From contig CM040743.1 of the NCBI GenBank assembly GCA_022829145.1, forward strand, positions 29,935,646-29,999,645: DNA of 64,000 nt. The letters run 5' to 3'. Position numbers and translations under genes: made by a program. The stretch is from Albula goreensis (lineage: Eukaryota; Chordata; Actinopteri; Albuliformes; Albulidae). Below, one piece after another: positions 36,501 to 50,400 of this stretch (positions within the stretch are counted from its first letter, which is position 1; each line of letters begins with the position of its first letter). A model generated the notes under the pieces. The model did not search any database and was not told where the DNA came from. It worked only from the letters and a program-made list of their open reading frames with translations.

Positions 36501-38120
36501 TCTCTGAAAAGAGTTATGCTGTGTGTTTTCAATAGACAGCGTTTTTCTTTGTGTAGTTGATCAAAACAGAGGGCAAAGTTAGTCAGCAAGTTGCATAGCT
36601 CCTGCATTCTGGGTCTTCAAGCCTGTTTTGTCTGAAGTTTGACAATGTTTTATACCCTGTTTGACCTCACTGGGATGCTGGAGGTAGGAAGTTTTTTTTT
36701 TAATCAAACAAAAATAGAGCAGACCTGAACAGAACTGAAATATATATAGGACAAATATAAGGTATATTGATACAAACAGTACATGCATACTTCTTCCTTG
36801 AAAATATGATTGTTTTTATGTTGCTGGATGTCATTCTCTGTAGGCATTGTCACTGTGTTTGCATTGCATTGTGGTTTAACAGCTTCAGATGCATTGAAAA
36901 TATCTGCGGTAATGCAGAACAGTTTTTGCCATTCGGCTCTGGATCAATGAGAATCAAACATGTAGAAATAAAAGCATTGTTTGTAGCACTAAATCGATTG
37001 GACCTCTCAACCTATTGAAACCAGGAATTGTGTGTAAGAGTCTTACCTTCATCCAACATTAGAAGTCAATTGCATTGAGCACAGAGAGGCAGACGTGACG
37101 GCAGAGCTGGAATATTTCTGTGCTTTTATCTGATCTATTTTCTAACCACAAGATATTTCCCTGTGAATCCCTGGCACTCCTGATATTACCTGAAGGCAAA
37201 CAGTAGAGATTTATACAAGTTATTTACAACAACAGCCAAGCCATTCCTCTGGAAACTAGGCTGCAGATCAAAGGATTGTTTTGATCTCTACTTAGCATAT
37301 TTGTTTAACCTAGCCAGTGATTCTGAAAAGTGCACAAGCTTTTTGGTGATATGCAGAGCGTCCTTTATCCCTCTTTTTCTTGTGTTAGCTCTGGATTTAA
37401 GTACTTTCTGTATTTAGGAGACAACTGGATTTGCCAGCTTTTGAAATTTAGTTGCCCACTGCTAGCTGTCTGGCACTCAGAAATAGATAACTAGGTATAC
37501 ACTACAGCTAATCCCGATCAGTCTTGTAATAGTATTTGTGGACTGTACAACACCCAATTATGATACAACGTGGTATTTTTATTTCCTTTGGGCTTAATTA
37601 CAGAGGAGAATATGGTTTGTTTCATTCCGTCTTTCCCCTAACATTTACCTTTTCACAATCTGAGCATTTATGTTATTTTCACAAGCATGCTTTCGTCACC
37701 GTGAAGCAGCTGCAAAATAAAGGCTGACAGAGAATTTACAACACATCTGATCAAAGATAGCTGTGCAATCGAGACATGTTGCTTTAATGCTGAAGAGAAT
37801 GTGGATGCTCACAATAAGCTGGGAAACAGAATGGAGATTACTGTGCCATTTGACACTTTGGAACAGTTTAGTTTAACAAAAATAGCAAGTGTAAAAATAA
37901 ATGTAAATAAACAGCATCAGTAACACACTTCCTCCGTAATTAAATTTCATACGAATGGTTATAATTACTTACAGTTTGAAGAGAATCCTTGCAATTTTTT
38001 TTTTGAAGGAGGGGAAGCTCAAAAATAAGAAATAAACAAGGCCTTGTTCTTACTCAAAATTGCTGAATATCTGGAAATTGTTCTTAAAAACAGAAAGTTG
38101 GTGAGAAAAGACAAAACAGA
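36501..38120. other. Gene desert, part 2
   Basis: AT-rich; nothing recognised beyond chance-length frames. Confidence 0.5.
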
Positions 38121-38276
38121 AATATATTTTCATCGCATAGAGCCGCACGCAGTTCACCCCTGATTGAGTCTGGGAGGATGAGCGCAGGTTTATTTGGAGC
38201 TGGCTGGGGGGGAACAGATCGCTCACAAGAGGGATAAACCTGGGAATGTAAGTCATGCTGTAAATGTGTTTTACAG

Positions 38277-38436
38277 AAAACAATGAAAGGAGCAGACAAA
38301 GCCATGGTGGCAGAGTCCTTTGGAAATTGGGAAAGCAGCTCTGGAAGGTGTGGGAGCATGGAGAAGCCGGATGAGCAGGGAGAGGAGAGCAAGGAGAAGG
38401 GCCTCTCCAGTGGCATCAGACAGTCTACAGAGAAGG
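38277..38436 (+). CDS. Candidate orphan exon, unknown product
   Basis: Acceptor TTTTACAG (ends 38,276) and a perfect donor GTAAGT (38,437-38,442) enclose 160 bases. These are open from an ATG at 38,283 to the donor: 51 codons plus one base. The peptide starts MKGADKAMVAESFGNWESSS and continues as a charged, serine/glutamate-rich stretch (EKPDEQGEESKEKGLSSG). The surrounding 38,130-38,440 is GC-rich compared with the desert. I recognise no family. It could be a 5' exon of the next + strand gene (st18 by synteny), an exon of a long non-coding RNA, or chance. No neighbouring exon was identified. Confidence 0.3.
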
Positions 38437-38442
38437 GTAAGT

Positions 38443-41400
38443 ACTGATGAGGAATAACCACCTTTACTGCCTGTGATGTCTAAAAAACATATTTCTGTCA
38501 TTGTGTAAATAACCTAGCAATGCACCCCTGCCTGTGATGCAACTTAAAAAGTTTGAGCCTGAGCATCTATATATACATCTATGTATATGTCCTTGTGGAA
38601 GTGCAACGGCAGTGTAAATGTACCAAAGGTCTTTAAAAAACCACCACAGTTGTACATTAAGCATCTGCTGTCTATACTAGCAGGGAATTATATAAGAATC
38701 TGTTTTGAAGTTTCTTAGTCACAACTTAATTATAAGTGATTTGATTAGTCATAGAATGCAGTCAGTCTGTACCGTAGGCACACAAACAGTATTGTCAGTT
38801 AAAAGAATTCCCTTTGAGGGAAAGCTGTGTATGAAAGGAGACAGCACTGCCAAAAAGAAGACAAAGACTAAAGCAAACAACAGAAACTGTCACAGGTGCC
38901 TCAGTAATGGGTAAAACAGTGGATGGCCACTGCATTCCCCACAGGAAGTATTTCAGTGCCAGCCAGAGCTGGGCTTGGGATGTTTACAGCAAGGTTACTG
39001 AGCATGCTCCTGTCTGCTCTATTCACTCAATACTTTGGCCTGACCATGGTTTGCTTTCATATTTCCAGTTCAGTTCATTCTTTTGGCAAAAATGGATAGC
39101 TCAATCAATACTGAACAATGATTAAGCAACTTTTAAATAATACGAGCATACAGGATGTTTAAATGCCAGATCTGAAATGCCAGAATGCTTTGTGTCTGAA
39201 AAAAATACCCACAAAGCCAAACAAGTAATCTGTTTCATGGCATGAAATGGCTGAGCTCACATCTAGGGTGAGAGAGAAATTTCACCAAAAAGAATACAGT
39301 TTGACATTTTGTTTAGTGGCTTAAAAGTCTGTTCTTGCCTAATAAATTCAGTCCGTCATTCAAACTGAAGTGCGTTATAAAAGTAGCCATGTTTCATGAT
39401 AATAGTTTGCGCTGTGTTGATTTGGCCTTTTTCACCAGTGAAAACAGTATAATGTGAGGGGGCGGCGTGAAACCTAAATGACCTAGCTTGCTTTGGAAAA
39501 ACTGTCGAGACTGTTTTCTGTACATAATGGTAGAGGGAACACTCAGTCAGTGCAAATAAACTTTAAGTAAGCTCCTGATTCTCAGTGCTTGCTTCCTCTG
39601 TGGTGAATTCAGTGGTTGCCTAGTGTCCTGTGATTTTGAATGAACTGTAAGAGTATGTTCCGTAATGTGTAGTGCAAAATTATCCCAGATCTTACTGTGC
39701 CACATTGTAAGTGTCACATGGTGTTACATTTGATTTAATCATGGCCACAGAATTATATGTGTTTTCTTGTACTTCAGTGACCAAAAAAAATCCTGCACTG
39801 TCAAGTATCAGAAATCTCTTATTCTCAATTTCATCACTTGAAGTTAAATTCCAAATTTCACTGTGGTTATATTGAATCAGAGCCTTAATCAAGCTTTAAA
39901 AAAGCTTTTGAGGCTACAGGGGTTTGAGTAGCACTATTTCCCCTGAGCATGAAGCCCAAAGAACCTTTAAAATTGAATTTGTTCCTTCATTCTTGTCTGT
40001 GTCCTTCAATGATCCTATGTCACATTTTCAATGGTTATCTCTCCTTCCATGTTTGACCTCTTTTGTGGTTTGGAGTTACCCAGACAATCATTCACACTTG
40101 TATATTATTCCATATTCCTAATTTTAATTTACACATATTTACATTCAATTGTTTGATGGCTACAACGATGCATTGTGGTCTTTGAATTTTGTTGGTGTTA
40201 GAGGAATTTCGGTAAAACTAAAACAATATTAGACGTTGTGTGCTTTTCAGTTACGTGTCGCTCAGGCTAAAGGGTCTTCTCTCTACAATGTCAAATTATT
40301 TTTTTTAAATGTAGTGCTCATTTATTGTGTAGGTGGAAAGCCAAAAAGTCAAAGCCTTGAGCTAAAGACTTGTGCCAGACCATCATCACAGGTTAAGTAG
40401 GTAATAATGGGACTTGTTGATAAAATGGATGATGAACACATTTTATTTAACTTCCAGAACACTGAGGAATGTACTGATGATTGCCTGGATGTGTTCAATA
40501 ACAGAAAATGGAGTAGGGCTTGACCACACTTGTTAGTTGTTAGTTGTTTGTGAGACATTTTGCTTTGGTGCCCTCCAAATATGATGGGATACATGCTGGT
40601 ATGGTCCAGCAGAGGTCAGCACATGACATTTAACTTGACTAGAGGAGGATTCCCACTAGCACAAAAACACTTTCCTTTTTCCTCTGAGGCCAAATGAGAA
40701 GTCACAGTTGGGCAAGTATCTGAAGATGAAAATATTTCTTAGATATACAGGAAATAGCATTTCAAATGCCAAATTTGACAATGACATGGATCTCATCAGA
40801 GGGTGATGGTTCCAAAATGGTTCCACAAGTAGGCTACCCAGGTCCTCCCTTTTGTGGCCCTAAGTGTAGGACTTAAACCATTTGCAGAGATCCCAGTTGA
40901 AAAACAATTATCCATGGTTATGTCTAGTGTTCAAGTGCTGCAGAACACTGCAGAAATGTAAAATGAATTATATTGCTTAAAATATGACTTTGAGACATGA
41001 CACCTAAAATGTGCCTGCATTATATAACAGTACAATTGAATGTTTTTATATAAACTTTATCGCATTCACAGAAATAATGTAGACAATGTATGTCAGTGTT
41101 GCTGGTGTTCTCAAATTCACAAATATGTTTATTGAATTTGTCATTTGGACATGGAACACAGGGTTTCAGTTGGATAGGATCCCATAGATTTTAGGTGGGT
41201 GCACATAGCTTGTTGTGCCAAGTAGCAGTGGGCATGCTAATACAATGGACAAGTCAAGCTTAATATACATTCTTTGTGCCTGATATGAGCTTTGCAAGTA
41301 TTTTATCATTAAAAAGAGGTTTTTTTTTTAATGCTGTCTATCCAGAGTTTTGATCTGTGACCAGGTAAATGCAGGCGTAGTCTACAAAACTCTCTTTACC

Positions 41401-44400
41401 CAAGCATATGTAGACATCATTGAACAAATGATGTACTCTGTAACATTGCAGTGAATAAGAACACACAATACTCAATATCCTCCCAAGACCTAATTGACAG
41501 AAGATACAACAAATACATTACCTTGAGCATTAGCATAAGGGACGTTTGTGGTAAAACAGGTAAGTGGAGCCTTGACCCAATAAACACTCCTGAGTTATTG
41601 GGTCTTTTTACTGAACTGTGAAAGGTATTGTGTTTGTATTATGGTACCATTTGAACATGAAATATGCACTCAGATGTATCAACTCCGGAACAACAGCAGA
41701 TAGTTGGTGGTTGTTCTTCCGTGACACCTTACACACGTTATGTCACGACGGTATGCCTTACCTACTGACTGCAGCAGTGAACTTCTAATACTGGGTTGTT
41801 AATACAAAATTATTGGTTCTTTGGGTCTGAGATGATGACACCTGAAGTAACTTTAAAATCCTGGAATTAAGATATTCTTGTAATGTGGTCTTCTTTTGCA
41901 AAGTTGATTTATACATATCATAGCCACCTTCTGGCATGCATTTTTTTTGCCAAACACAGGAACTTCTTCAAGCAAGTGGAGTTAAAACTAACCTTTTTTA
42001 TGGCATTTTTCACCTAGAGCATTTACTAACCTAACATCTGAGATGGTTTTATGTTACCAATTAAGATGAGAGATAAGTAAATAATCTGATTAAGATTACC
42101 CATTAAGGAGTTTGGTCAGAACATCAGCGAAGACTTTATTTTTTGCGAATGCTGTTGGAATAGGGCATACAATGCATGTGTGAAGCAAACGGGGGAGGAC
42201 TCAAGCTGTGAATTAGATAAGTGGTGTTAATGCACTGGAAAAAATGTTTATTTACTATACAGACTAAAATTGAATTGGTCAAGTAAAAATAATTTGAAAT
42301 TGGTTTAAATTAGATTAAGATTAAATTAGTGTCGGGTCGGACTTTCTTCAGACATGAATGAAGCAACTATTTCATTTGCCATAGAGATGGAAGGAATGAA
42401 ATGAAGCACTGAAACTCTTTGGAATGATTTGTAGAAGACTGACGCATGCTGATCATGTCATCAGTTTGTGTCCCTGTATGCCCTGAATCAACCTTGATTA
42501 TTCAGGGCAAGTTCTGGAGGAATGGTGCATGTGCTGGTCAGTCTGTGAAAAACATGTCATGGATTTAAGAGGCATATCAGAGCAACAATTTGAAAAGTTT
42601 GAAAATATATTACCTCAAATGATACTTTAATGGAACAGCAAACTAAATAAAACCACATATTCAACTGTGACCATTTTCCACATCTATAACCTAGTTATTC
42701 AGGCTTTTAATGAAGGTAATGCGCAAAAATGTCAGTGTGTAACGTAAGATTTAGTTCCTTCCATTTCCAAGCACAGTACACAAACCACTACTCAACACTG
42801 GTCCTGATGGGCCACCATGCTAAAATGCTATATCCATGTATATCTGTATTTATCTAAAAATGGTATATATTATGCCATATCCTCTAGCTCTTGTGTTTAT
42901 CTCCTTTTTTTTTCCCTTTCCATTCATGCACCAGCTTCGAATCTATTCAGAAGGGCTCCACTGCTGTTTTACTCCAAAAGGCCTCTTTGTTTGCCTTACT
43001 TGTAGCTAATGTCTTGCTAATCTTGCTACATACTGCAGATTTAGTGGGCTGGTCAGGGGAGCTGACATATATCTTTGTTTTTTACCACTATTATTTATTT
43101 TGTTGAACAGTGTCCTTTTTTAATTTTATGTTTTTGTCCTTCTGTTATTAAAAAGTATTGTTGGAGACATCGCCTAATGGAATGTTTATGGTAGAAAAAT
43201 ATAAAGGTTTGTGTAATCATAATATTTCATGCAAAACCCCTTGTGACCTTATCAAAACATTTTCCTCAATTGCCGTAGTTATTTTACTTTTGAATAAATT
43301 AAAATTTCTCCTTTCACTAGACAGAAGCTGCCTAGGTCATCTCTGCTCTGAGCAGCAATAACCAGCAGACCACATGGAATTGTCAAGCTATGTGGCAACT
43401 TCTGATATACAGCAGTACCTAGTCAGGTGGCTGAAGGAGTCCTCTGCTGTGGCTCACAGTGACACATGATTTAATCCTGAGGATGATGAAATTCGAACAC
43501 TTTCTGTCATCATTTCTTCCCCTTTCTGTCATAATTCGTAACTATTCGGTTTTTTAGTTGCACAATCAACTGGGAAGTAGAGACATCAATTAAGTGTTAT
43601 ACACAAATGTATTATACACAAGGAAACATAGCAAATGGAATGTGTGAAGAAGCTAGGACGGTCGATGTTGACAGTAAGGCACTCCTATGAGAATTCAATA
43701 TTTTGAATTCAAATAGAGGGAGGGTAAGATCTGGTGTTGTGAACATTAAGCAATCTATTTTTTATCTGCATGTAATATGATTATATTGATTGCTATTGTG
43801 AATAAGCTACCTATAGTCAGGTAGTGTGGTGAACGACCATAGCATGTGCTACTATACTGCTGTACCAACAGCCTTTTGGGGAGTGATTTTCCAGAATACA
43901 GAAATTATAGACAATGTATCCATTTTTAATAACATAAATAATATTTCTGAAAATTACATCTTCTTCAGCAGTGGGAGAATAATAGTGAATGCATGTATTC
44001 ACCTGTCACTTCCTTCCGCTCTGCAGTCCACCAGTGGAGCTGTGGCGCCATTATTCTCTAAGCTTGCCCTGTGTATTCTCTACCTTGGGTGACAGTACGT
44101 CCAAATGTGTGGCATGCTGTGGGCTGTTAGCCACAGCTGGCACTGGCACAGTCAGAATTCAGTTCTGGGCTGTGGGTAGTATCACTGCACAATGGTCCAG
44201 TGTTTTGGTGGAGATTTTTTATTCATGTAAATATAGCACAACTTCTGTGTCAACAAAGACAAAGTCCTTTGTCTCTTTCAAACATTTATCTTTAAAAAAA
44301 GTGGTGGAGAATGTTGTTTGGCAAGTGTCTTATTTTAATAAACCTACTTTAGTATGCATAGGTAGTAGTGTGCATCATATTCTATTTGACAGTTTTGCTT

Positions 44401-47400
44401 ACATTTTTGAGTTCCGAAGTGATACTTGCTGGTATCTACAGCAGAGGAGTCTTTGTAAGGTTTTGTAAGGAGTGGGACTTATTCATTTCGTGATAGATGC
44501 ATAATCAGGAAAACACATCTGTAGCCATAATGTAATTTTGGGAAGATAATGGGCCAAAAAAAATAAATTAAGCCCGGGAGTGTTCTGATGTATGGGATTT
44601 GTTATCCGTAGAAAATAATGAATACAGTGCTTTTTGAAGTTTACCTTCAGGAGTGTCATTGGTCTTAGCTTGCTGCTCTTTTAACTTGGGGATTACTTTG
44701 CTGAGGGATTTAGAAGTGCCACTGATTTGGTCCCATGTTCTCTTATGTATAGTGTTATGCAGAATGACTAAAAGATGTGAGAATTTTGTTCTGTTGAAGG
44801 CATCAGGAGTAACCATTGTAGTGCCATCAAAATCTTTGATGTGAGATTTTCCCAATATTTCTGTTAATTGAGTTTAGGAGAAGTTTTCTCACCAAATTTC
44901 TTTTGCCTTAATCTTTAAATGGAAATTTTTGTTTTGTCAGAGTAAACGATAGAACTCATATTTGACTCATGATTACTGTATGTGATTTTCCCTTGCAGGG
45001 GATTGACTGTAAATTAGCTCAAGCATTTTCATTTCTTTTTTCCACATTCTCTTTTTTGTGTATGAGCATTGTCCGCTTTCATGGAGCCATGTTACAGAAT
45101 ATTAAATATGGGAGATCTAGGGTGCAGACATCATTTGACCTATTATAGGGGGAGATTTTAATGCAACAGGAGTATATTCCGGAGAAACATTGACTCCGTA
45201 TCAAAATATGCTTTATGAGGAGATATATGAAGAATATAATAATAAGGTTATTCCCAAAAAGTGATATGAAAGTGTTAGGTATTTTCAATGTCCGAGTTTG
45301 TGTGCTTGGGGCTCTAGTTTATACCCACTGTTTGTGGATGTGAGATGGATTTGGTTGTGGAAGAAGAGTGAACTCAGTAGTATTAGCTCAAAGGTGCCCG
45401 TACAAGTCACCAGTCTCTTGTTACATTAACCCTTATTATCTCAAAGTAAGTTATTCATGAGTTTCAGTTGGCAGTGTTTTCTCTCTTATGCTGGAAACAA
45501 AATCCAGGATCTGTTTGTATTTTAGTCAGTATGGTAAGGCCAGCCTAAATATAATAAACGTCTGCTCACAAGTCAACATGTGCTGGCATTTGGAAGTACA
45601 TCATCGGCTTATTCCTGAACCACATCATACCAGGAAAGCAGCACTTTGTAGTGTGGCCTGTTTCATGGTATAATCATGCTTAGGTTATGTGGATGAGTTC
45701 AGCAATCCTGCTGTGTGAAATTGTAGCCCAATCCTGGCACATCTCTGTGAGGGAGTCTTGTAAAAATGGGTTTACTTGGCACTTTTGCTGGTATATGCTG
45801 AGGATAGCAAATGCACAATGACTGGCCATGATCGGATTAACAGGATAGAAGAATGATGTAACTCTTTGTATAGCTTGTGTGGCATGGGCTCCCAGGCAGT
45901 TGTGTAGTGGTCAACCCAGATTCTCCAATTCAGCCATGCAGTATCCAGCAGACTGAGAGCTCTTCCGAAACAGGGATGTCACAGAATTAATCTGAGTAGA
46001 ATAGTCAGCTGCAAGGTCCAAGCCACAAATGCTGCAAAAGGGAACTGTCAGATAAGCCCTTTATTTCCATCCCTTTAACCATTGCTTGGCATATTCTGTG
46101 TGATCCCATAAGAGAATAAGAATTTCTTTGCCAAAAAATGTGAAAAAGTGCAGTATGCATCTCCTCCAACACGTGATTATTTATTGAAATTATACGTAAA
46201 AACTACGTAGATTACATAAATAATCATAACATCATAAATGAATCCTCATGTTTACATTTTAAGTGTCTCTTTAACAGTATTTCTGTAGAACACCAAAATA
46301 CAATACAATGAATGGAGACACTGCAGTTCGTTGGTTCTGATATATTGGCATGTACAGGTTGTTTAAAATTTCTGTGGTCCCTCAGTGTAAATGTACTTAA
46401 CAGATATATAAGCTATTTCTTATATAAATGGAAATAATGCTGATATTTTCCTGATCATTCACCTAAAGCATCTCTAAATAACTTGTAAATAGATATTGAC
46501 TAGTCTATGACTGAATTTCATTATTTGTTTATGTATTTCTCCAGTAGATGGTCGTAATCAGAAATGTAAAAGTTTAGTATTACATAATTGCTTGACACAC
46601 TATTCAGGCCTATATGACAAATTGAACACAGGTCCAAAAATACTGTAACATAATTATTATAAACAGTCATTATGGTATGAAACAGTGCTAGAATAAAACT
46701 GCAAGAAAACATAACACTTTGCAATTATGCCTAATCGTATCAAAATTCATTATGCCAGAATTAATTTCCAAACAACAGTGTAAGCAAAAACACCTTTCGT
46801 AATAGAGTTTAAATGGTGTTAAATGCGAGTCTTAATAATATTATCTTGTATCATACTACCATATGTACAGTGACTGGTAATGAAATTACGGACCTACATT
46901 TTATTTATATACATATATAGTATATATATACTTTACGTTTATACATATGCATTAACAGATTACTTCCTAATGGCATTTAAAGGCTTAAAGGTGTCTACTT
47001 TTCAATTTAATACAGGTCCACTAACAGTGACCTGGTTGAAAAATGAAAATATGATCGGCAGCTGTGTTGTACCTGGGAAATGGAAGGATTGGCTCATATC
47101 CGAAAGGGACTGTCTTTCACATAGATATGGGGATACATGCTGACCCATCCAGCCCCGACAAGACCTCTGTATGTTATCAGAGTAGCTAAGTGTTATTTGT
47201 AGTGTCTTAAGTGTATGTACCCACATGAAGCCGGTACATTCATTCTGTCACTCATCCTCTCTGCCTCTCTTTCACACGTATTCACACAGACGGATGTCAT
47301 GCACAGAAATATGACATTATAACTACTAGAAGCATTAACAGAATTTATATAATGTATTTATTATTCACAAAAACAAATAATAAAAGGAGTATTTTTAAAA

Positions 47401-50400
47401 AATCTTTTGTTTACATATACGTACATAAATTATTTAACTATACAGCATTCAGGTGTGCATATTTTAATTATCTAATTATCTATCTGTTTATGTGAGTAGC
47501 AACACTGTTGATCTATCCAATTTATTTACATTTTTATTAGTATTATCACTTTTTTCATTTTTGGATGTGACCAGAGGAGTCAAGCCCAATTCCTCTTCTA
47601 TACTAGAAAGAAGCAAATACTGCATTTTACTGGAGGTTTAGATGCTTGTTTATCACTTTTAAATACCATCATCTCTGCTGAAATCCCCTCTCAAAAGAAC
47701 CTTTCACTTGCTGGAATAAATTCAAATTAAAATTTAAATCCCTCTTTGCATTTCTTCAGCCTCTTTTAAAATAGCTGCCTCCTTTTAGAAAGCTGTTTAT
47801 GTAGTGATCTGTTCATAATCCAGTTTGTTTCTCAACAGCGAGAAACACAGAAATCGTATTATCACTATCTTGGAGAGATGATGTGAGTGTAAACGTCTGG
47901 ATATGTAGAAGTTTTTAAATTGCTCATGAAAATCTGTAGCATATCACAAAATGCTTTTTGATTGAGTGCTCAGACTAAAAACTACCATTTGACTTGCAAA
48001 TGCCAATAGTGCACTGTATTGGGAGCAGTTGGAATATGTCAAACACCTTTTGTAATGTTATTTAAACATGTGACAATGGCTGCCCTCAAATAAGTAAAGG
48101 GGGAAATTCACAATGGTTGGTCCTTGATTCTGATTAGTATATACGTCTGTATATTTGTGTTTGGCACACACCTCAGAAAAATGTGTTGCAAATGATATGT
48201 ATGCCTATCTGTGCGAGTGCACATAATTTAACTTAGCTTCTTGACTTAAATCCATCCAGAAATAAAAAAGTAACCATAACTAATCATAAAAAGCGAGAGA
48301 GGCGCTCACCCTCTCATTTAGCCCAGAGAAAGTTTTCCAGAATGTAATCTGTTAGAGCCACAGAAAAGAAGACATTTCAAAGTAGAACTAAAAAGAAAAA
48401 GAAAACAGAACTGAAGTAAATGTAAGCAGATCTTGTATTAATGAAAAAATTAGTCCACACAGGGTTCACATTCAATTTTTTAACAATATCTCTTTAAAAA
48501 TGAAAATGACATGGAAGAGCCAATTGACAGATTTAATTTGTACTCTCTAAATTGGATTTATTGTTTGAAAACAAATTATAATTGTGTTGGAAGAAAGTTA
48601 ACAATGACATAAACAAAGGAAAATCAATGGCCAACCCCATTAATCACACCAAACCCAGCTACTTGCGCTGGTGAAACTTACTTCATAATCAATTTCTTTG
48701 TTTAGTTGAAAGGACATTTGCATGCTGATTCACAGCAGCAAGCTTCCTGTATTGGGTGCAATCAAAACATTGTAAATCACATTAATAAGAGGTTCTTGTG
48801 TACTCTCAAGCAGGCCCCTGAATCATGCAGAAAAAAACTAAGGCTTTGTTCTACACTGGCCTTTTAATGGTCATTTTTCATACAGATGCAGCAGGGAAGT
48901 ATTTCCTATGGATCCTGGGAAATTTATTAAAATAGTCTTTTCAAACTCCTTTATAAATGATTAGTTCTGCAGGTCAGTGTTTGCAGGTCAGCAGCTAGGT
49001 GAATGTGTCCATGATACTGAAGCCTTATTTTGTATTTATGTCTTCATTCTGCAAAAACTTAACAAAATCCTACTTGTGAAACATATTCACATAGATGCTG
49101 ACCTTTATTGTTTCAATAACAATGATTTTTAAAGTGGTTTTTCAAGATGCTTGGATGCATTGACAAAGCATGGTTAAGGACTGAAATACCCTTACCATGT
49201 CTATATTTCTCCACAGAAACATTTATGGTTACTTTTATGACTAACCCTTAATGTTTATAACAGCAGCTAGGATGGCAGATACACCATCCAGCTGTTACAG
49301 GCCATGGTATAATGCCATTTCTAGAACAGCGAGTTAAGCCATTTTATGGTAGGTATTGAAATAGCCAAAAAGACCCCGAGGTTTCAGCTCTTACAGACAT
49401 ATTCTTCTGTGTTCTATCTGTGTCTATATATCAGCATGTGGAATTTGAATGAAACAGAATTACTATAAATAGTAATGCCCACTGCCCACAGCCACACTTA
49501 ATGGGGTTCATACAAATTCTTGACCAGGTGACTTGAAGGGAATGTGATCGGGGTTTTAGGCGTTACATTCGAGGTGTTGAGTTGATGTAAATTATTTCCT
49601 AACACATGGATAAACCAATGAAATCTAAAAATAATTGACATAGATTCACATGGATTGCAGGATGGAGATATTTTTCACAACATGCAATGTATAAAAATAA
49701 TACACCAGAAATAAAAAAATCTACTGCTGTAGTCTATATTTGTAAAATATAAGCAAAAAATAAATGATAATTTTCTTTTGTATTTTTCTGGACCAATAAA
49801 AATGAGCAGGACTTCTCATGGTAATTGTCTCCTGTTGCCGTTTTATTCTTCTATGATGCTGGCTTAAGTAGCCTGACTAAAAACAGACAAACCCACCTTG
49901 AGGAAAAAATGGGGAGAACAAAAAAAAAATGATGCAAGTAGCTCAGTTATTTTCTTGGATAGCTACAATGCTGTTAGAACCCATTTGATTGACAAGAAGG
50001 TTTAATTTCATTTTTAGCTGTACTTTAAGTGGCACATGAAAGTTGGATTCAAACCAGTCTCAGAGAGCATAATGATTGACATAGCACCATCTTGATAATC
50101 AAATCAGCCTGAGGCACATTTTCACTGATTTATCATGCAGTTGCCGCTTAAGTGCTGCCCTTGCCCTTTTGTCAACCTTCTCAAATTTTCGGCATACAAT
50201 GTTAGTGACCTTACTGGAGACTGTGATTCTTGATGCGCTTCACCATCTGTGAGAAGAGAACACAGCATTGGGGAAGGACTTTTTTAACCCCTACTCAGAG
50301 AGATGCTGAGATGACAGCAGGAAATATTTCTTATTCTATTATATTTGTCTGAAGACATCATGAAAACATCATGGAGGAGTGCAAAGAGTGTGATACTGAG

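Noticed and set aside
40430-40520. Segment reading FNFQNTEECTDDCLDVFNN, faintly like P-element/THAP9 transposases
   Set aside because: Only a dozen loosely similar residues, no other P-element domain around it; too weak to call.
43691-43710. GAATTCAA...TTGAATTC inverted repeat
   Set aside because: Short AT-rich palindrome of a kind expected by chance; no flanking element.
43989-44468. 159-residue open frame on the + strand
   Set aside because: No recognised family, low-complexity cysteine/serine/leucine composition, overlapping frames; probably chance.
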